64,000 nucleotides of DNA from UBA967 sp044375555 (lineage in GTDB: Bacteria > Verrucomicrobiota > Verrucomicrobiia > Chthoniobacterales > Terrimicrobiaceae): the NCBI GenBank assembly GCA_044375555.1, contig JBILML010000010.1, forward strand, positions 15,492-79,491, in the 5' to 3' direction. Under the pieces are notes generated by a model. It saw nothing but the letters and a program-made list of their open reading frames with translations, was not told the origin of the DNA and did not search any database. The position numbers and the translations under genes are program-made. Positions 16,559 through 24,983 of the stretch are shown piece by piece (positions within the stretch are counted from its first letter, which is position 1; each line of letters begins with the position of its first letter).

Positions 16559-16622
16559 GTCGTGCGAGAACGAATCGTTGTCGCGCTTTGATAGACGGGA
16601 CACGCCGCCATGTCCCGATTTT

Positions 16623-17570
16623 TCAAACTGGTCCCTGACCAGAGACCATTTGGAGGATCGAAGAAGGGGTGATTGAGCGGGCCTTGGCTTGGATTTCGGG
16701 GAGGTGGCGGGAATGTAGATCGGAGGCTTTGCTCTTGAGCGTTTCAAAAAGATTCCGTGCCGAAGTGGCGTCCAACTTCTGGCCACCTTGGTGATATTGC
16801 TCCGCCAGGTGACCCAGCGCGTAGGTGGTGCCAAAAGAAAAAGCGGATCCGGCGACTTGATTGGCGGCTTTGCCCACCATTTTCCCGCCTAGTTTTTTCC
16901 CGAGTCCGCCGAGAAATTTTCGAGCAAATCCCTCGAGCATTTGGGAACCGAGTCCGACCCCGGCAACGGCCAGGAATTCCTTGATTCGGGAGCGATCCAT
17001 TTCGACTCCATGCGACTTGCCGATGCGATAGACCATCTTCATTTGCATTGGCAGGATCGCCATCGAGGCCAGCGTCTCGGGGAGCAATTCCAGCGCGCCG
17101 TTGAGAATCGCATAGTTCAAAATCATCCCGCTGTTGTCGGTTGTCGCGGCCGTCGAGGATCCGGGAACGGGTTGGCTCTGGACCGGCGCGAGAACCACTG
17201 ATTCGACCTCCTTGGCGACTTTCGCGGATTCGGCTGCGCCTAGGCCAAGGGCGGAAGAAATCTCGGCAAGGAACTGCTTTTCAGCGGACGAAAAGGCGCC
17301 ATCGGATTCACAAACTCCAAGCGCCATTTCGTAGGCCAGCAGGCGCTGGGATGGCGTGGATAGTCGGGAGGCGACCTCGTCGAGAGACAGGCGGCCCATG
17401 AGAATTTTCCGGGATAGCGCCGAGGGGTCGCCGGAACCAAGCTCCTCGGCGATCCGACGAATCTCCGATCTTTCGACATCGGATTTCTCGCCATCGCACA
17501 TCGCAGCCATCAGGCATATGGCCAAAAGCGCGTCGGCTGTTTCAGGAGTCAGCGCGTCATCGATTGTCAT
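16623..17570 (-). CDS. TerB-like plus DUF697 membrane-associated protein
   Basis: A 315-residue protein. The N-terminal 130 residues look like a TerB tellurite-resistance-type helical domain (LLAICLMAAMCDGEKSDVERSEI). A Ser/Pro/Thr linker follows, then a DUF697 domain (NGALELLPETLASMAILPMQMKM, GRSHGVEMDRSRIKEFLAVAG and a glycine-rich amphipathic stretch). DUF697 is found in YcjF-type and GTPase-linked membrane proteins. The start overlaps the exoD stop by four bases, so it is co-translated with exoD. The role is unknown; a membrane-stress or envelope function is suggested by the TerB family. The start at 17570 is preferred over an upstream extension that runs inside exoD. Confidence 0.8.
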   Translation of the reverse strand: MTIDDALTPETADALLAICLMAAMCDGEKSDVERSEIRRIAEELGSGDPSALSRKILMGRLSLDEVASRLSTPSQRLLAYEMALGVCESDGAFSSAEKQFLAEISSALGLGAAESAKVAKEVESVVLAPVQSQPVPGSSTAATTDNSGMILNYAILNGALELLPETLASMAILPMQMKMVYRIGKSHGVEMDRSRIKEFLAVAGVGLGSQMLEGFARKFLGGLGKKLGGKMVGKAANQVAGSAFSFGTTYALGHLAEQYHQGGQKLDATSARNLFETLKSKASDLHSRHLPEIQAKARSITPSSILQMVSGQGPV

Positions 17571-18232
17571 GGTTTTGAGAAAGCGGCGACAGCAGTGGGC
17601 ATAAACCAATCGATGGCTTTGGCGCCAAAAAACCAAAGGGCAGCCCCCACAGCGGCGAAATATAAAACAGTCATTCCGCCCCAGGCGAGGGAGAGGATCA
17701 CCATCAAGCCGTCGCGCTCTATCCAAGCGAGGGCGGCGGAAAAAATCATCAGCGCGGGGAAAAAGTTGTTGAGCGGAAGATTGGCCATCGGCATCGCCAA
17801 CAACGCGCCACCAGCAAGGATGAGCCATCCCACAGTTCGGCGACCGCGCTCGCCCTCCACCCACTGCCCGCAACGCTCGCGGGAAAACTTGCGCGTGAAG
17901 GAGAGGATCCGGCGAGTGAAGGCGATCACGCCAAGCCAGAATTTCCCATGAATGCGGAGGCCATCAGCGGATTTCGGCAGGACGGGCTTGTGGTGGCCGC
18001 GAGCCATTTGCCAACCGAGCGCAATGAAGGACGCCCCGCAAATCATTGACAGCGGACCAAGCGGGACAGGCTGGATGAATGGAACCGCAAGAAGAATCGA
18101 CGCGAAGCAAAAGGCATTCGGCCCGATCTTCTCCAAGGCGTCGGAGAGTAAAATCCCCTCGCCTGCCGCGTGATCGGCGCAATGGGTCAAGGCGTCGTCG
18201 AAGCTGCAAATCTGGCCGGTGTTTTCAGGCAT
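17567..18232 (-). CDS. ExoD-family exopolysaccharide-synthesis membrane protein
   Basis: A 221-residue integral membrane protein with four or five hydrophobic segments. It fits the ExoD family: the N-terminal GEGILLSDALEKIGPNAFCFASILLAVPFIQPVPLGPLS segment, the GWQMARGHHKPVLP motif, and PMANLPLNNFFPALMIF. ExoD affects exopolysaccharide production in rhizobia, and its mechanism is unclear. The ATG at 18232 is preferred to one 54 bases earlier because it lies next to the end of the DUF1232 gene (8-base overlap) and matches the usual length. It is coupled to the TerB/DUF697 gene downstream. Confidence 0.82.
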   Translation of the reverse strand: MPENTGQICSFDDALTHCADHAAGEGILLSDALEKIGPNAFCFASILLAVPFIQPVPLGPLSMICGASFIALGWQMARGHHKPVLPKSADGLRIHGKFWLGVIAFTRRILSFTRKFSRERCGQWVEGERGRRTVGWLILAGGALLAMPMANLPLNNFFPALMIFSAALAWIERDGLMVILSLAWGGMTVLYFAAVGAALWFFGAKAIDWFMPTAVAAFSKP

Positions 18233-18608
18233 TGCGTCGAAGCATGGGATTCCTTTCCAGCACCCGGGCAAGAATACGAGCATCATCTGTCAGGCCGATT
18301 TCTGGAATCGTGTCGGGAATCAAATCCACGCCCTTCAAAATATACGCGGCGGCCACCCCGGCCTCGGCCAGATGGGATGGCAGGGGATCCTCGAGCTTGC
18401 CTGCCTCTTCGCATTCGATCCAGTGGATCAGCAGTTCAACGCCCACCTGAAGGTCGTAGTGGATCCGGGCCTGCTCGGTTTGCATTTTGGAACGCAGGGC
18501 ATCCACATGACCTCGAAGCGACAGGAAATCGGAAACGTTATAGTTTTCCACTTCGGACTCGATGAATTCATCGATCGAAATGGCCTTTCCAGGATTTAAC
18601 GGTGACAT
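18225..18608 (-). CDS. DUF1232 (YkvA-like) protein
   Basis: A 127-residue protein whose C-terminal half carries the DUF1232 signature (YILKGVDLIPDTIPEIGLTDDARILARVL), a short membrane-associated motif of unknown function. The N-terminal 60 residues are charged and helical. The ATG at 18608 is used; a longer frame to 18944 is a shadow of the protease gene. It lies between the YugP-type protease (29-base gap) and exoD (8-base overlap), forming a four-gene leftward membrane cluster. Confidence 0.75.
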   Translation of the reverse strand: MSPLNPGKAISIDEFIESEVENYNVSDFLSLRGHVDALRSKMQTEQARIHYDLQVGVELLIHWIECEEAGKLEDPLPSHLAEAGVAAAYILKGVDLIPDTIPEIGLTDDARILARVLERNPMLRRNA

Positions 18609-18637
18609 GATGATCGGAGACCTGTGAATGAGCGGCC

Positions 18638-19330
18638 TCATTCCTCGCGGCGTCCCAGAATGAGAGGCAGGAGATGCCACAGGAAGTAGGCGAGCGAGGT
18701 GATGAAGGCGGCGACATAGGTCCAAGCAGCGGCTTTGAGGACGCGGTTGACGCCATCCTCCTCGTGCATCGCCGCGAGGATTCCGGAGTTCCTGAGAGCG
18801 ACTTTCGCACGGGCCGAGGCGTCGAATTCGACCGGCAGCGTCACGAGGTTGAAGATCATAATCACTCCCCAGCCTGCGGCCATGAGAACGATCCCAGTGT
18901 GGGTATTCACAAAACCCGTAAACATGCCGATCAGTGGCAGCCACATGACAATCTGACTGGCGATCTGGGTGGCCCCGACGGCCGCCATGCGCAGATGCAA
19001 GGGGGCATAGGCCCGGGCGTGCTGGATGGCGTGGCCGGCTTCGTGGGCCGACACGGCGAGCGCCGCCACGGAGGTGCCATGGTAGTTGCCCTCGCTAAGA
19101 ACCAAGCGTCTGTGGGAGGGATCGTAGTGGTCGGTGAGTTCGCCAGGGCAGGACTCGATGGTCACACCCTCCACCCCCTCATCCTGAAGGACACGGGCCG
19201 CAGCTTGCGCCCCAGTCATTCCGGTGAGCGAAGGCTCGGCGTTGTATTTGCGGTAAACGCTTTTTACCCTGGCAGAGGCCCAGAAGGACAAACCCAGGGT
19301 GCCGATGAAGAGAAGGAGTGGTAGTAGCAT
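18638..19330 (-). CDS. YugP-type zinc metallopeptidase
   Basis: A 230-residue membrane metallopeptidase. It has one N-terminal membrane anchor, the zinc motif HEAGH at 96-100, and three further hydrophobic segments in the C-terminal half, as in YugP proteins. Residues 72-80 (SHRRLVLSE) and the preceding GELTDHYDP are the usual conserved lead-in. The physiological substrate of the family is not established. It heads the leftward protease, DUF1232, exoD, TerB/DUF697 set, separated from nusG by a 258-base gap containing a hairpin. Confidence 0.88.
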   Translation of the reverse strand: MLLPLLLFIGTLGLSFWASARVKSVYRKYNAEPSLTGMTGAQAAARVLQDEGVEGVTIESCPGELTDHYDPSHRRLVLSEGNYHGTSVAALAVSAHEAGHAIQHARAYAPLHLRMAAVGATQIASQIVMWLPLIGMFTGFVNTHTGIVLMAAGWGVIMIFNLVTLPVEFDASARAKVALRNSGILAAMHEEDGVNRVLKAAAWTYVAAFITSLAYFLWHLLPLILGRREE

Positions 19331-19504
19331 GGTGAAGAAAATGGCAAAGGGGGGATGATTTGGGAATTACGAAAATCAAAACGATGTGTTTGTATTTTCT
19401 GAAGAGTAGATCTCCGATTGGCGGAAGTCCTCTCTTTTGGATTTTTGGCAGTGCTTGCTGAAACAGCCAACCGCAAACGGTTCGCGAAGGCCTCAATAAA
19501 GCAG

Positions 19505-19528
19505 GAAGGCGGCCAAATGGCCGCCTTC
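19505..19528 (-). terminator. Probable terminator downstream of nusG
   Basis: A perfect hairpin GAAGGCGGCC/GGCCGCCTTC with a 4-base loop, 60 bases after the nusG stop. On the - strand a T-rich tract (CTGCTTTATT) follows the stem, which is imperfect for an intrinsic terminator. The rest of the gap 19331-19588 holds no gene. It marks the end of the tuf-secE-nusG unit. Confidence 0.55.
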
Positions 19529-19588
19529 AAAACTTCATCGCCTATCAGCTTCCTATGATTAACTGGACGCCTGGCGGGGCTGGATAAA

Positions 19589-20152
19589 TCAGGCTTTCTC
19601 GACCTGCCAGTATTCGAGGTCCACGAGGGTATCGCGGCCGAAGATGCTGACGGAGACGCGGAGCTTGCCGCGCTCGGGATCGATTTCTTCGACAAGGCCG
19701 TTCTGGTTTTGGAACGGACCATCGGCGACTTTCACTTTGTCGCCCACTTCGAATTGGATCTTGGGTTTGACCGAATCCTCGCGGTCGCGAATCTGTGCAA
19801 GCAGGCCGTCGACCTCTTTTGGACGCATGGGAATCGGACGGTCTTTGGTGCCAGCGAATCCGAGGACGCCATTGGTTTCCTTGATGAAATACCAGGTCTT
19901 GTCGATGAGTTGGTTGTTCTCATCGAGCAGGTGCATGTTGACGATGATGTAACCTGGGAAAAATTTGCGGGTCGTCTCGGTTTTTTTACCGCGCTTGATT
20001 TCCTGAACGCGTTCGGTGGGGATCAGGACCTCGTAAACATGGTCACCCATTTCCTCGGTCGCGATGCGGCGGTCGATGTTTTCCTTAACTTTGGTCTCCT
20101 GTCCGGAGAGCACATGAACAACATACCACTGGTCTTTCGGGGCGATGGGCAT
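19589..20152 (-). CDS. nusG: Transcription termination/antitermination protein NusG
   Basis: A 187-residue NusG. The N-terminal NGN domain begins DQWYVVHVLSGQETKVKENI and contains RKFFPGYIIVNM. The C-terminal KOW domain contains FEVGDKVKVADGPFQNQNGLVEEIDPERGKLRVSVSIFGR. NusG binds RNA polymerase and couples transcription to ribosomes or Rho. It follows secE after 26 bases, the usual order. rplK does not follow; instead a hairpin and an unrelated protease gene do. Confidence 0.97.
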   Translation of the reverse strand: MPIAPKDQWYVVHVLSGQETKVKENIDRRIATEEMGDHVYEVLIPTERVQEIKRGKKTETTRKFFPGYIIVNMHLLDENNQLIDKTWYFIKETNGVLGFAGTKDRPIPMRPKEVDGLLAQIRDREDSVKPKIQFEVGDKVKVADGPFQNQNGLVEEIDPERGKLRVSVSIFGRDTLVDLEYWQVEKA

Positions 20153-20178
20153 TGGAAAAAAGTAATTCGGGAGGAGAT

Positions 20179-20394
20179 TCAGGGCTTCGTCAGAAATCCG
20201 ACGACATTGATTAGGATGAAATCAAAAAATGCGATGTAGCCACCAAGGATCAGCATCGCGACAAGAACCACGACGGTCGAGTCGGTGAGTTCCTTGAAAC
20301 GCTTGAACCCCTTTTCATTCGGATCCCAAGGCCATGTGGCCTTGCCGAGTTCCACACGAACCTCGGAAGTGAATTTGCGGACTTTGGAAAACAT
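20179..20394 (-). CDS. secE: Preprotein translocase subunit SecE
   Basis: A 71-residue SecE of the short single-helix type. It has a cytoplasmic amphipathic part (FTSEVRVELGKATWPW), the conserved ELxKxTWP-type motif, and one C-terminal membrane helix (VVVLVAMLILGGYIAFFDFIL). It clamps SecY in the protein-conducting channel. The gene lies between tRNA-Trp (22 bases) and nusG (26 bases), the standard bacterial arrangement. Confidence 0.95.
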   Translation of the reverse strand: MFSKVRKFTSEVRVELGKATWPWDPNEKGFKRFKELTDSTVVVLVAMLILGGYIAFFDFILINVVGFLTKP

Positions 20395-20416
20395 CGTTTT
20401 TTTAAATAAGGCGCCA

Positions 20417-20489
20417 CAGGTCAGGAGGGACTCGAACCCCCAACAAGCGGTTTTGGAGACCGCTGCTCTACCAATTGAGCTACTGACCT
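20417..20489 (-). tRNA. tRNA-Trp (CCA)
   Basis: A 73-base cloverleaf on the - strand. The acceptor AGGTCAG pairs with CTGACCT and the discriminator is G. The D-arm is AGCTCAATTGGTAGAGC, the anticodon stem GCGGT/ACCGC with loop CTCCAAA gives anticodon CCA, and the T-arm contains GGTTCGAGTCC. The 3' CCA tail is not encoded. It lies between tuf and secE and is probably co-transcribed. Confidence 0.96.
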
Positions 20490-20522
20490 TTGGATTAAAA
20501 AATCCTGCCTATGGATTGGCGC

Positions 20523-21707
20523 TTAGGCGATAATGTCGGCGACGCGACCGGCACCCACGGTGCGGCCACCTTCGCGGATCGCGAAGCGGATGGTCTTCTC
20601 CATGGCGATCGGAGTGATGAGCTCGACTTCCACAGAAACATTGTCACCAGGCATGACCATTTCGACACCTTCTGGCAATTTGACAGTTCCGGTCACATCG
20701 GTGGTGCGGAAGTAAAATTGCGGGCGGTAGTTCGAGAAGAATGGCGTGTGGCGGCCACCCTCGTCTTTGGAGAGGACATAGACCTCGGCCTTGAACTTGG
20801 TGTGGGGCTTGATCGAGCCGGGCTTGGCGATGACCTGGCCGCGCTCGATGTCTTCTTTCTTGGTGCCGCGGAGAAGCACGCCGACATTGTCGCCGGCTTC
20901 GGCGCTGTCGAGGAGCTTGCGGAACATTTCGATGTCCGTAACGGTCGTCTTGGCTGTTGGCTTGAGACCGACGATTTCGACTTCTTCCATTTTCTTGAGG
21001 ATACCGCGCTCGACACGACCGGTGGCGACAGTGCCGCGACCTTCAATGTTGAACACATCTTCCACAGGCATGAGGAATGGCAGATCCTTTGGACGCTCAG
21101 GCGTGGGGATGTATTCATCCACGGCAGCCATGAGGTTGATGATTTCTTTTTCGTAGGTGGCGTCGCCTTCGAGGGCCTTGAGCGCGGAACCTTTGACGAT
21201 CGGAATGGCGTCGCCAGGGAATTCGTATTTGCTGAGAAGCTCGCGGATTTCCATCTCGACGAGTTCGAGGAGATCTTTGTCATCAACCATGTCGACCTTG
21301 TTCATGAAAACAACGATCGAAGGCACGCCGACTTGGCGGGCGAGAAGGATGTGCTCACGGGTCTGAGGCATTGGGCCGTCAGCAGCGCTGCAAACGAGGA
21401 TCGCGCCGTCCATCTGGGCTGCGCCGGTGATCATGTTTTTGACATAGTCGGCGTGGCCGGGGCAATCGACATGGGCGTAGTGGCGATTTGCGGTCTCGTA
21501 TTCGACGTGGGCCGTGTTGATCGTAATGCCGCGCTCTTTTTCTTCAGGAGCTGCGTCGATTTCGTCGTATTTCTTGGCCGTGGCGCCGCCGCTTTTTGCC
21601 AAAACGGTGGTAATTGCTGCGGTGAGTGTGGTTTTGCCGTGGTCGACATGGCCAATCGTGCCGATGTTGACGTGCGGTTTATTGCGCTGGAACTGTTCTT
21701 TAGCCAT
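20523..21707 (-). CDS. tuf: Translation elongation factor Tu
   Basis: A 394-residue EF-Tu. Residues 19-26 are GHVDHGKT, followed by the DCPGH G3 motif, NKVD and a G5-like GSA. The sequence is full length and ends in the domain-3 GGRTVGAGRV segment. It delivers aminoacyl-tRNA to the ribosome. The gene is flanked on both sides by tRNA genes (Thr upstream, Trp downstream) and followed by secE-nusG. Confidence 0.98.
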   Translation of the reverse strand: MAKEQFQRNKPHVNIGTIGHVDHGKTTLTAAITTVLAKSGGATAKKYDEIDAAPEEKERGITINTAHVEYETANRHYAHVDCPGHADYVKNMITGAAQMDGAILVCSAADGPMPQTREHILLARQVGVPSIVVFMNKVDMVDDKDLLELVEMEIRELLSKYEFPGDAIPIVKGSALKALEGDATYEKEIINLMAAVDEYIPTPERPKDLPFLMPVEDVFNIEGRGTVATGRVERGILKKMEEVEIVGLKPTAKTTVTDIEMFRKLLDSAEAGDNVGVLLRGTKKEDIERGQVIAKPGSIKPHTKFKAEVYVLSKDEGGRHTPFFSNYRPQFYFRTTDVTGTVKLPEGVEMVMPGDNVSVEVELITPIAMEKTIRFAIREGGRTVGAGRVADIIA

Positions 21708-21751
21708 CTTGGGTTGTTATTTTTTGGTTATTGAGGATCGAGGGAAGGTGG

Positions 21752-21824
<73 letters not shown>

Positions 21825-21959
21825 ATCTGGCGGCTAGGGCCGCATCGTTCGCGCTTCGATCCGCGTGGTTATGTCTCCCGTGGTTGGAGGCGAGGACGCT
21901 GACCGCCTGCACAATCGGCGAGCGGTTGGTGTCATCTCCCCCATCCAATGGGAAGGCAG

Positions 21960-21987
21960 AACCTAGCCGTTCGAATTTTCGTGTCAA
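21960..21987 (-). promoter_or_regulatory. Candidate promoter of the tRNA-Thr/tuf/tRNA-Trp/secE/nusG unit
   Basis: On the - strand a perfect TTGACA (21982-21987) is followed after 16 bases by TAGGTT (21960-21965), which keeps T1, A2 and T6 of a -10 box. It would start transcription about 130 bases before tRNA-Thr. The region between (21825-21959) has no gene. The -10 match is weak. Confidence 0.4.
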
Positions 21988-22037
21988 AAACAAATTGACG
22001 ATGTGCGCAAGGGGCGAAATCGAGCGCCGAGAGAGAG

Positions 22038-22703
22038 TCAACCCTCTGCGGCCCGCGAATGAATTTCGCGGAGCATGGTGGGGGTCACCCCAGCGAGTGA
22101 CTCGAGGGCGCCGGTGGCAGCGCCCAATTCCGAGAGGGAATTTGTGGTGGCCACGGCGAGAACGGGGATTCCCGCACGGTGGGCGGCCTCGATGCCGGCG
22201 TGGGCGTCTTCGATCACGAGGCAATCCGCAGGAGCCAGGGCGAGCATTTGGGCGGCAAGAAGGAATACATCCGGCGCGGGCTTGCCGTTTGCGACATCAT
22301 CTCCACAGGCCACGGCATCAAAAAATTCCCCGAGCCCCGTGGCGGAAAAAATCGCATCGAGATTTTGGCGGGGTGTCGAGGATCCGATGGCGCAGGGGAT
22401 ATTTTCGGAGCGAAGGGCCGTGAGCAACTCGCGGGCGCCGGGGAGGATTTGGACGCCGCGATCTCGGACGAGTTCGCGGTAGATCGTCTCCTTGCGTTCC
22501 GCGAGTTTGGAAATCTCCGCGGGATCCTTTGCCCATCCGAGGATTTCCGGAATGATGACTTCGTTCTTTTTTCCGAATCCCCGCTTGAAATGACCTTCGG
22601 GTAGCGGCCTGGAAATTTCTTCGGAGAGGATTTCCCAAGACCGTTCGTGCTCGGCGGAGGAATCGATGACCACTCCGTCCCAATCAAAAATCACACCCTT
22701 CAC
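22038..22703 (-). CDS. HAD-family phosphatase (beta-phosphoglucomutase-like)
   Basis: A 221-residue HAD hydrolase with motif I FDWDGVV (Asp7 and Asp9), a helical cap domain, motif II GSSTPR, the Lys in NGKPAPDVFL, and motif IV VIEDAHAGIEAA. It belongs to the subfamily of sugar-phosphate phosphatases and beta-phosphoglucomutases. The specific substrate cannot be read from the sequence. It starts with GTG at 22703, overlapping the M16 protease stop by four bases (GTGA). It is the last gene of the long leftward run. Confidence 0.88.
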   Translation of the reverse strand: MKGVIFDWDGVVIDSSAEHERSWEILSEEISRPLPEGHFKRGFGKKNEVIIPEILGWAKDPAEISKLAERKETIYRELVRDRGVQILPGARELLTALRSENIPCAIGSSTPRQNLDAIFSATGLGEFFDAVACGDDVANGKPAPDVFLLAAQMLALAPADCLVIEDAHAGIEAAHRAGIPVLAVATTNSLSELGAATGALESLAGVTPTMLREIHSRAAEG

Positions 22704-23983
22704 GCAGAAAGAAGACGGCGAAGCATCTTCACATCCGGGTTGGGACCGACGATGGCCACCGTGATGCAGGATGGATCGAGGATTTGACGGGCGGCCTCGC
22801 GGACTTCATCGGCAGTCACCCGGCGGATTCGTTCGTTCACAATCTCGGGCTCGATGATTTCGCCGTGGGCGAGGATCGAACCGCCGAGCCGCATGTTCTG
22901 GCTGGAGGCCCGTTCCAACGACATTCGTGCAGACCCGATCGAGTATTCCTTGGCGCGGCGGAGTTCCGCAGCCGGGAGATTTTTTTTGGAAAGCGACTCG
23001 CACTGGGCAAGCACGATCGAAAGGGATTTCTCGATATTGCGACGATCGAGTCCGGCGGAGACGCCGAGGTAGCCGCCATCGTTGAGAGTGAGAATGTGCG
23101 AACTCACCGAGTAGCAGAGGCCGCGTTTCTCTCGGAGTTCTTGGAACAGGCGCGAAGTGGCGTTCGCCCCGAGAACGACATGAAGCAGGAGCGCGGCGTA
23201 TCGGCGCTCGTCGCAATGACTGAATCCCGGAAACGCCATCGAGAGCTGAGTCTGTTGGATGTCGCGGTCGATCGCGGCGATTCGTGGTGACTCGGTCGGA
23301 GCGGGGCAGCGTTTTGCCGCAGGCGGCTTGGTTTTGGAAAGTCCCTCCAAAAGCCGCGCGACGGAATCCACCACTTGGTCGTGATCCACTTTACCGGCGG
23401 CAGTCACCACCGTGCTGGCGGCATTGTAGTGCGATGCCCGATAGGCGCGGAATGCCTCGGCATCCATCGCTTCGATAGTTTGCAGAGTGCCGGTGATCGG
23501 CCTTCCGAGCGGATGGCCCTCCCAGAATTTTCCCTCGAGCAATTCCTCCACCAGCGAGGACGGCTCGTCTTGATACATCAAAATTTCTTCGGCGATAACG
23601 CCCCGCTCGCGATCGATGTCGCGCGGCGCCAGGCGAGGATTCATGTAGAGATCACAAAGCACATCGCACACGCGCGGGAAGTGCTCGGCCGCCGCCGTGG
23701 CGTAGTAGCATGTCCGCTCCTCGGCGGTGAAAGCATTCATGTCGCCCCCCACCCCCTCGATTTCCTCCATGATCCGTCGGGCGGAGCGGCGGGCGGTGCC
23801 TTTGAAAAGCATATGCTCGATGAAGTGCGAGATGCCGTTGAGTTTTGCCGGTTCGTTGCGACCTCCCACCGAAGCCCAAATGCCCATCGACGCTGTTTCG
23901 GCGTGAGGCATTTCGCAGGTGGCGACGCGAAGGCCGCCGGGGAGTTTGGTGAGCCGGGTTTTATTTGCCATCGGTCGAATCAT
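22700..23983 (-). CDS. M16-family zinc peptidase (pitrilysin/processing-peptidase type)
   Basis: A 427-residue M16B peptidase. The inverted zinc motif HFIEH is at residues 53-57, followed by the downstream acidic ligand region IAEEILMYQDEPSS. The second half has the R-Y-pair region with LREKRGLCYSVSS. The start at 23983 is chosen for an upstream GGAA six bases away; an ATG at 23971 is the alternative and would give MANKTRLTK. The gene overlaps the end of the alpha/beta-hydrolase gene upstream. It probably degrades peptides or processes exported proteins; the substrate is unknown. Confidence 0.88.
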   Translation of the reverse strand: MIRPMANKTRLTKLPGGLRVATCEMPHAETASMGIWASVGGRNEPAKLNGISHFIEHMLFKGTARRSARRIMEEIEGVGGDMNAFTAEERTCYYATAAAEHFPRVCDVLCDLYMNPRLAPRDIDRERGVIAEEILMYQDEPSSLVEELLEGKFWEGHPLGRPITGTLQTIEAMDAEAFRAYRASHYNAASTVVTAAGKVDHDQVVDSVARLLEGLSKTKPPAAKRCPAPTESPRIAAIDRDIQQTQLSMAFPGFSHCDERRYAALLLHVVLGANATSRLFQELREKRGLCYSVSSHILTLNDGGYLGVSAGLDRRNIEKSLSIVLAQCESLSKKNLPAAELRRAKEYSIGSARMSLERASSQNMRLGGSILAHGEIIEPEIVNERIRRVTADEVREAARQILDPSCITVAIVGPNPDVKMLRRLLSA

Positions 23984-24980
23984 CGGGAGTTCCAGCGGAA
24001 GGGTGAAGGCGCAAAAAATCGACAACGCGCCGGGAAGCTTCGGCCGCGCCGCGTCCGAGCAGAACGAGGTGACCTTGGCCTGGCAGCGTTAGAATCTCAG
24101 CGGGAGCAAAACGGGAGCGATCGCCCGATCCAGCCGGCACCACTTTGTCGCTCGCTCCTTGAACGAGAAGTGTGGGCGTCTTCAATGAACGGATCGAGGC
24201 CAAGGGTTGAGCGAGGTCATTTTCCATTCCAATTTCTCGCGGCGATGGCGGAGCGAGCGAGGAAAGGAGGTCTTGGAATCGCTCGAGCTCGGAAGGCTCT
24301 TGAAGAACACTGTCGATCCAAGCCAGGCGCTCGACGGGACCACCCGAGGAGGTGAGATCAAACGCCGTTCCAAGAACTTTCTCGGGATCGCGAGCCGCAT
24401 TTTTTAAAAACCAATCCGAGGCCGCATCGCCTCCGACTTGATCAGCCAGCGCCTGAGGAAATGGAATGCCCGCGGCGGGCGGAGTTTCCGAAGTGGCGGC
24501 AGAAACCAGCACCAACGCGGAGGCTCGATCCGGGAAATTTTTTGCAAACTCGATTGCTGCCGAGGCTCCCCAACCGAGGCCGATGACGGAGGCTTGGGAA
24601 ATTTCCAGATAGTCGAGAAGTTGGGCGACCGCTTCGGCTTGGTTTTCCGGCGCAGGGCCCGTGGATAGAGGGGTTCGGAGATAGCCCGGGCGGGAAGGCG
24701 TGATGATTTGAAAACCCTCCTCTTCTAAAAAACCACCGAGGGCGAGAGCTTGATCATAGCCGCCGGGAGCGGAGTGAAAAATCAGCACCGGCGCGCCGGA
24801 CCCACGCACGGCGAATTCCATTTCACCAGCGGGAAGTTTCACCACCTCCGAACGAGCGGCGAGGTCGAGCATCTGACCTGCGCGCCAGGATTGGAACCAC
24901 GCCAAGTATCCGCCAAGGACCAAGAGTCCGAGCACGGCGACCAGAAACAAAATCCTCAGCAGGAGGCGGCGTGGTGTCAT
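23961..24980 (-). CDS. Membrane-anchored alpha/beta-hydrolase-fold protein lacking the nucleophile Ser
   Basis: A 339-residue protein with an N-terminal membrane anchor (residues 7-28) and an alpha/beta-hydrolase fold: the oxyanion-loop region IFHSAPGGYDQ, SRPGY, an elbow, Asp278 in GASDKVV and His304 in GQGHLVLLG. The elbow reads G134-L-G136-W-G138, with Gly (codon GGT) where the catalytic Ser of GxSxG is expected. It is therefore probably inactive as a serine hydrolase or uses another residue. It lies three bases from the lptF/G-type gene and overlaps the M16 gene. Confidence 0.8.
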   Translation of the reverse strand: MTPRRLLLRILFLVAVLGLLVLGGYLAWFQSWRAGQMLDLAARSEVVKLPAGEMEFAVRGSGAPVLIFHSAPGGYDQALALGGFLEEEGFQIITPSRPGYLRTPLSTGPAPENQAEAVAQLLDYLEISQASVIGLGWGASAAIEFAKNFPDRASALVLVSAATSETPPAAGIPFPQALADQVGGDAASDWFLKNAARDPEKVLGTAFDLTSSGGPVERLAWIDSVLQEPSELERFQDLLSSLAPPSPREIGMENDLAQPLASIRSLKTPTLLVQGASDKVVPAGSGDRSRFAPAEILTLPGQGHLVLLGRGAAEASRRVVDFLRLHPSAGTPDDSTDGK

Positions 24981-24983
24981 GGT

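Noticed and set aside
16559..16834. N-terminal extension of murA
   Set aside because: The extension is basic and unlike MurA, and runs over the end of the TerB/DUF697 gene; the ATG at 16558 matches the family start.
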